Source of the DNA: Acidobacteriaceae bacterium
GTDB lineage: Bacteria; Acidobacteriota; Terriglobia; Terriglobales; Acidobacteriaceae
Length of the DNA: 7,942 nucleotides
Assembly: GCA_003162495.1 (NCBI GenBank)
Contig: PMOF01000088.1
Span: forward strand, 5,852 to 13,793
Direction of reading: 5' to 3'
Part shown: one piece after another, positions 5,926-7,942 of the stretch
Layout: each line of letters starts with the position of its first letter
Position numbering within the stretch: the first letter of the stretch is position 1
Notes under the pieces: generated by a model
Database searches by the model: none
Seen by the model: only the letters and a program-made list of their open reading frames with translations
Told to the model about the DNA's origin: nothing
Position numbers and translations under genes: made by a program

Positions 5926-7326
5926 ATGCCGAAACTTTATTTGCCGGACTTGCTGTGTGCCGGCGGGATTACGAACGCCGGAAGCGGCTTGCTGGTCGAC
6001 GACGAGGGCAAGGTGCTTGGCGTGGCCACAGCGGAGAGCGTTTCAGGCAGCGGGCCTCCCGCGGAAATCGTCCGATTGGCGGGCAAGGCGCTGCTGCCGG
6101 GGCTGGCCAACGCCCACTCGCACACCTTTCAGCGGCTCTTTCGTGGGCGAGCCGAAGGCCGCGCGCAGGGCGGCGACACGTTTTGGACCTGGCGGGAACA
6201 AATGTACCGGGCTGCCGGCTTTGTTTCTCCGGACGATCTCTATAACGTAGCGCGCGCCACGTTTCTTGAGATGCTGGCTTCCGGCATCACGGTGGTGGGC
6301 GAGTTTCACTACCTGCACAATGATCCGTCGGGGCGGCCTTATGCCGATCCCAACACGCTCGCTCATCAGGTAATTCGCGCGGCGGAATCGGTGGGGATGC
6401 GCATCTGCCTGCTGCGCGCTGCGTATCAGCGGGCCGGTTTTCAACGCGAACCCCATCCGGGCCAACGACGATTTTACGAGAGCACGGAAGATTATCTTCG
6501 CAACCTGGAAGCGCTGCTGAGCGCGACGGGCGGCCACGCGCGGGTGACGGTGGGCGCCGCTCCGCACAGCATCCGGGCCGTACCGTTGACGGGATTCAAG
6601 CAGATCGCAGCCTTCGCACAGCAGCGGGAATTGCCGCTGCACATGCACATCTCCGAGCAGCCGGCCGAGAATGACGCGTGCGTTGCGGAGTATGGACGAA
6701 CGCCGGTTGCGCTGGTTGCGGAAAACGGAATTCTGACTCCACGCACTACGCTGGTTCATGCCATTCATCTGACGTGGACGGAGTTTGAGCAAGTGGCCGC
6801 GGCGGGCAGCACCATTTGTTCCTGCCCCACAACGGAGCGCAATCTAGGCGACGGAATTTTCCCTGCGGACGTGGCTGCGCGGCTCGGCATTCCGGTCGCC
6901 CAGGGCACCGACAGCCAGGCGCAGATCGATATGCTTGAAGATGCACGGCAAAATGAGTATCACTTACGGCTGCAGAAACGGGAGCGCGGAATCTTAGATC
7001 AGCTCAACAGCGAAGACATTGCCGCGCGGCTGTTTGATTCGGCCACGCTCGCAGGCTATCGTGCACTGGGAATCGAAGGCGGCAGCCTCGCAGTCGGTGA
7101 GCCTGCCGACTTTTTCACGGCAGACCTCGACGACCTCGCCATTCTCGGTGTGGATCGGGCATCGCTGGTGGCGCAGGCTGTGTTTGCGTTGGGACGGTCT
7201 GCGATTCGCGACGTTGCAGTTGCCGGACGACTGGTGATTGAGAATGGCGTCCACGTGCAGGGCTCCGAGATTCGTTCGCGTTATCGCGCGGTGCAAAAAA
7301 GATTCGCCCATGGGGAGGGACAATGA
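5926..7326 (+). CDS. hutF: Formimidoylglutamate deiminase (HutF), amidohydrolase superfamily
   Basis: HutF hydrolyses N-formimidoyl-L-glutamate to N-formyl-L-glutamate and ammonia in the cytoplasm, in the five-step histidine-degradation route. The 466-residue protein has the amidohydrolase layout: a small N-terminal beta-domain, [14 protein letters not shown] (57-70) with metal ligands His64 and His66, then [11 protein letters not shown] (85-95), a HutF hallmark. HISEQ (241-245) supplies a third ligand His241 and catalytic Glu244. LVHAIHLT (276-283) gives His278. [16 protein letters not shown] (300-315) is also diagnostic, and GTDS (327-330) gives the metal ligand Asp329. All key residues of the characterised Pseudomonas enzyme appear present by motif alignment, and the length is normal. 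The stop overlaps the hutU start (ATGA), so the two genes are almost certainly one operon. A related deaminase such as guanine or chlorohydrolase-type is less likely given the WTWRE and NLGDGIFP motifs and the urocanase neighbour. Confidence 0.95.
   Translation: MPKLYLPDLLCAGGITNAGSGLLVDDEGKVLGVATAESVSGSGPPAEIVRLAGKALLPGLANAHSHTFQRLFRGRAEGRAQGGDTFWTWREQMYRAAGFVSPDDLYNVARATFLEMLASGITVVGEFHYLHNDPSGRPYADPNTLAHQVIRAAESVGMRICLLRAAYQRAGFQREPHPGQRRFYESTEDYLRNLEALLSATGGHARVTVGAAPHSIRAVPLTGFKQIAAFAQQRELPLHMHISEQPAENDACVAEYGRTPVALVAENGILTPRTTLVHAIHLTWTEFEQVAAAGSTICSCPTTERNLGDGIFPADVAARLGIPVAQGTDSQAQIDMLEDARQNEYHLRLQKRERGILDQLNSEDIAARLFDSATLAGYRALGIEGGSLAVGEPADFFTADLDDLAILGVDRASLVAQAVFALGRSAIRDVAVAGRLVIENGVHVQGSEIRSRYRAVQKRFAHGEGQ
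7314..7319 (+). promoter_or_regulatory. Ribosome binding site for hutU inside the end of hutF
   Basis: GGAGGG lies within the last codons of hutF, 3 nt before the hutU ATG at 7323; counting from its GGAG part the spacing is 5 nt. Together with the ATGA stop/start overlap this indicates translational coupling. Confidence 0.65.
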
Positions 7327-7942
7327 TCGCTACCCCTGCGCCCGTGATTCGCGCGCCCCGCGGCAGCCAGTTGCGCTGCAAGGGCTGGCAGCAGGAGGCC
7401 GCACTGCGCTGCCTGATGAACAATCTCGATCCGGAAGTGGCGGAGCGGCCCGCGGACCTGGTGGTTTATGGCGGCATTGGCCGCGCTGCGCGCAATTGGG
7501 AATGCTTTCATGCGATCGTTCGCGAACTGGAGCAACTGGGCCACGAGGAAACGCTGTTGGTGCAATCCGGAAAGCCGGTCGCTGTGTTTCCCACGCACGA
7601 AATGGCGCCGCGGGTGATCATCGCCAATTCCAACCTGGTGGGCAAGTGGGCCACCTGGGAGCACTTCAACGAACTCGACCGCAAAGGCCTGATGATGTAC
7701 GGCCAGATGACGGCGGGCAGTTGGATTTATATCGGCACGCAGGGAATTTTGCAGGGAACGTTTCAAACTTTCGCGGCGCTGGCGGAGCGGCATTTTGGAG
7801 GCTCGGGCCGGACTGGTTCCCTGAGGGGCAAGCTGGTAGTGACCGGCGGCGTTGGCGGCATGGGCGGCGCGCAGCCGCTTTCCGTCACGCTCAATGGCGG
7901 CGTGGTGCTGGCCATTGACGTGGACCGGAGCCGCATCCAGCG
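7323..7942 (+). CDS. hutU: Urocanate hydratase (urocanase), 3' part outside the window
   Basis: Urocanase adds water to urocanate to give 4-imidazolone-5-propionate, the second step of histidine degradation, using tightly bound NAD+ as an electrophile in the cytoplasm. The window contains the first 206 codons of a family usually about 555 residues long. The frame stays open to the last base. Motifs follow the known order: VIRAPRG (8-14), [13 protein letters not shown] (31-43), [15 protein letters not shown] (46-60), [15 protein letters not shown] (78-92), [18 protein letters not shown] (99-116), [18 protein letters not shown] (125-142) and the NAD-binding glycine loop [12 protein letters not shown] (175-186). 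A short insertion, [11 protein letters not shown] (160-170), precedes the glycine loop where Pseudomonas urocanase is a few residues shorter. The ATG overlaps the hutF stop as ATGA and has a strong ribosome site, so it is co-translated with hutF. Confidence 0.96.
   Translation, partial: MIATPAPVIRAPRGSQLRCKGWQQEAALRCLMNNLDPEVAERPADLVVYGGIGRAARNWECFHAIVRELEQLGHEETLLVQSGKPVAVFPTHEMAPRVIIANSNLVGKWATWEHFNELDRKGLMMYGQMTAGSWIYIGTQGILQGTFQTFAALAERHFGGSGRTGSLRGKLVVTGGVGGMGGAQPLSVTLNGGVVLAIDVDRSRIQ

Noticed and set aside
1..7942. tRNA, rRNA, CRISPR array, insertion sequence, phage or defence genes
   Set aside because: No cloverleaf, regularly spaced direct repeats, transposase motifs or terminal inverted repeats were seen on either strand by eye.

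Overview
The window looks like a core-genome stretch from a high-G+C bacterium, most likely an acidobacterium (Acidobacteriota, class Terriglobia). The main clue is the large secreted protein. It combines an Ig-like module with a PQQ-type propeller and carries phrases such as VATEHDSVYAFDADSG and EIGITSTPVID, an architecture I associate with that phylum. This is an inference from remembered protein families, not a database result.

Layout from left to right. (1) At 1-120 the + strand holds the last 39 codons of an ORF that reads like the C-terminus of the queuosine enzyme QueF. (2) At 229-1440 (+) there is a Spinster-type major facilitator transporter. (3) A long hairpin sits between convergent genes at about 1510-1544. 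(4) On the - strand, 2089-1568 encodes a small secreted four-cysteine protein of unknown function with a good Shine-Dalgarno. (5) Upstream of it, also on the - strand, 4375-2261 encodes a large PQQ-like propeller lipoprotein whose start is hard to place. (6) At 5716-4466 (-) is ispG (gcpE), the penultimate step of the MEP isoprenoid pathway. (7) A 209-bp non-coding divergent region (5717-5925) is rich in small hairpins. (8) At 5926-7326 (+) is hutF, followed with an ATGA overlap by hutU (from 7323), which runs off the right edge.

hutF and hutU clearly work together. Urocanase makes imidazolone propionate, and HutF deiminates the later intermediate N-formimidoylglutamate. This implies the five-step histidine-degradation branch that ends with N-formylglutamate hydrolysis. 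The remaining hut genes would be expected to the right of the window. The other genes (queF, transporter, ispG, secreted proteins) do not form an obvious shared pathway.

I saw no tRNA, rRNA, CRISPR array, transposase or phage gene. I found no convincing undescribed multi-gene system. The points most worth a second look are the unresolved N-terminus of the propeller lipoprotein, a 22-bp near-palindrome just after ispG, the hairpin-rich ispG/hutF intergenic block, and the uncharacterised four-cysteine exported protein.
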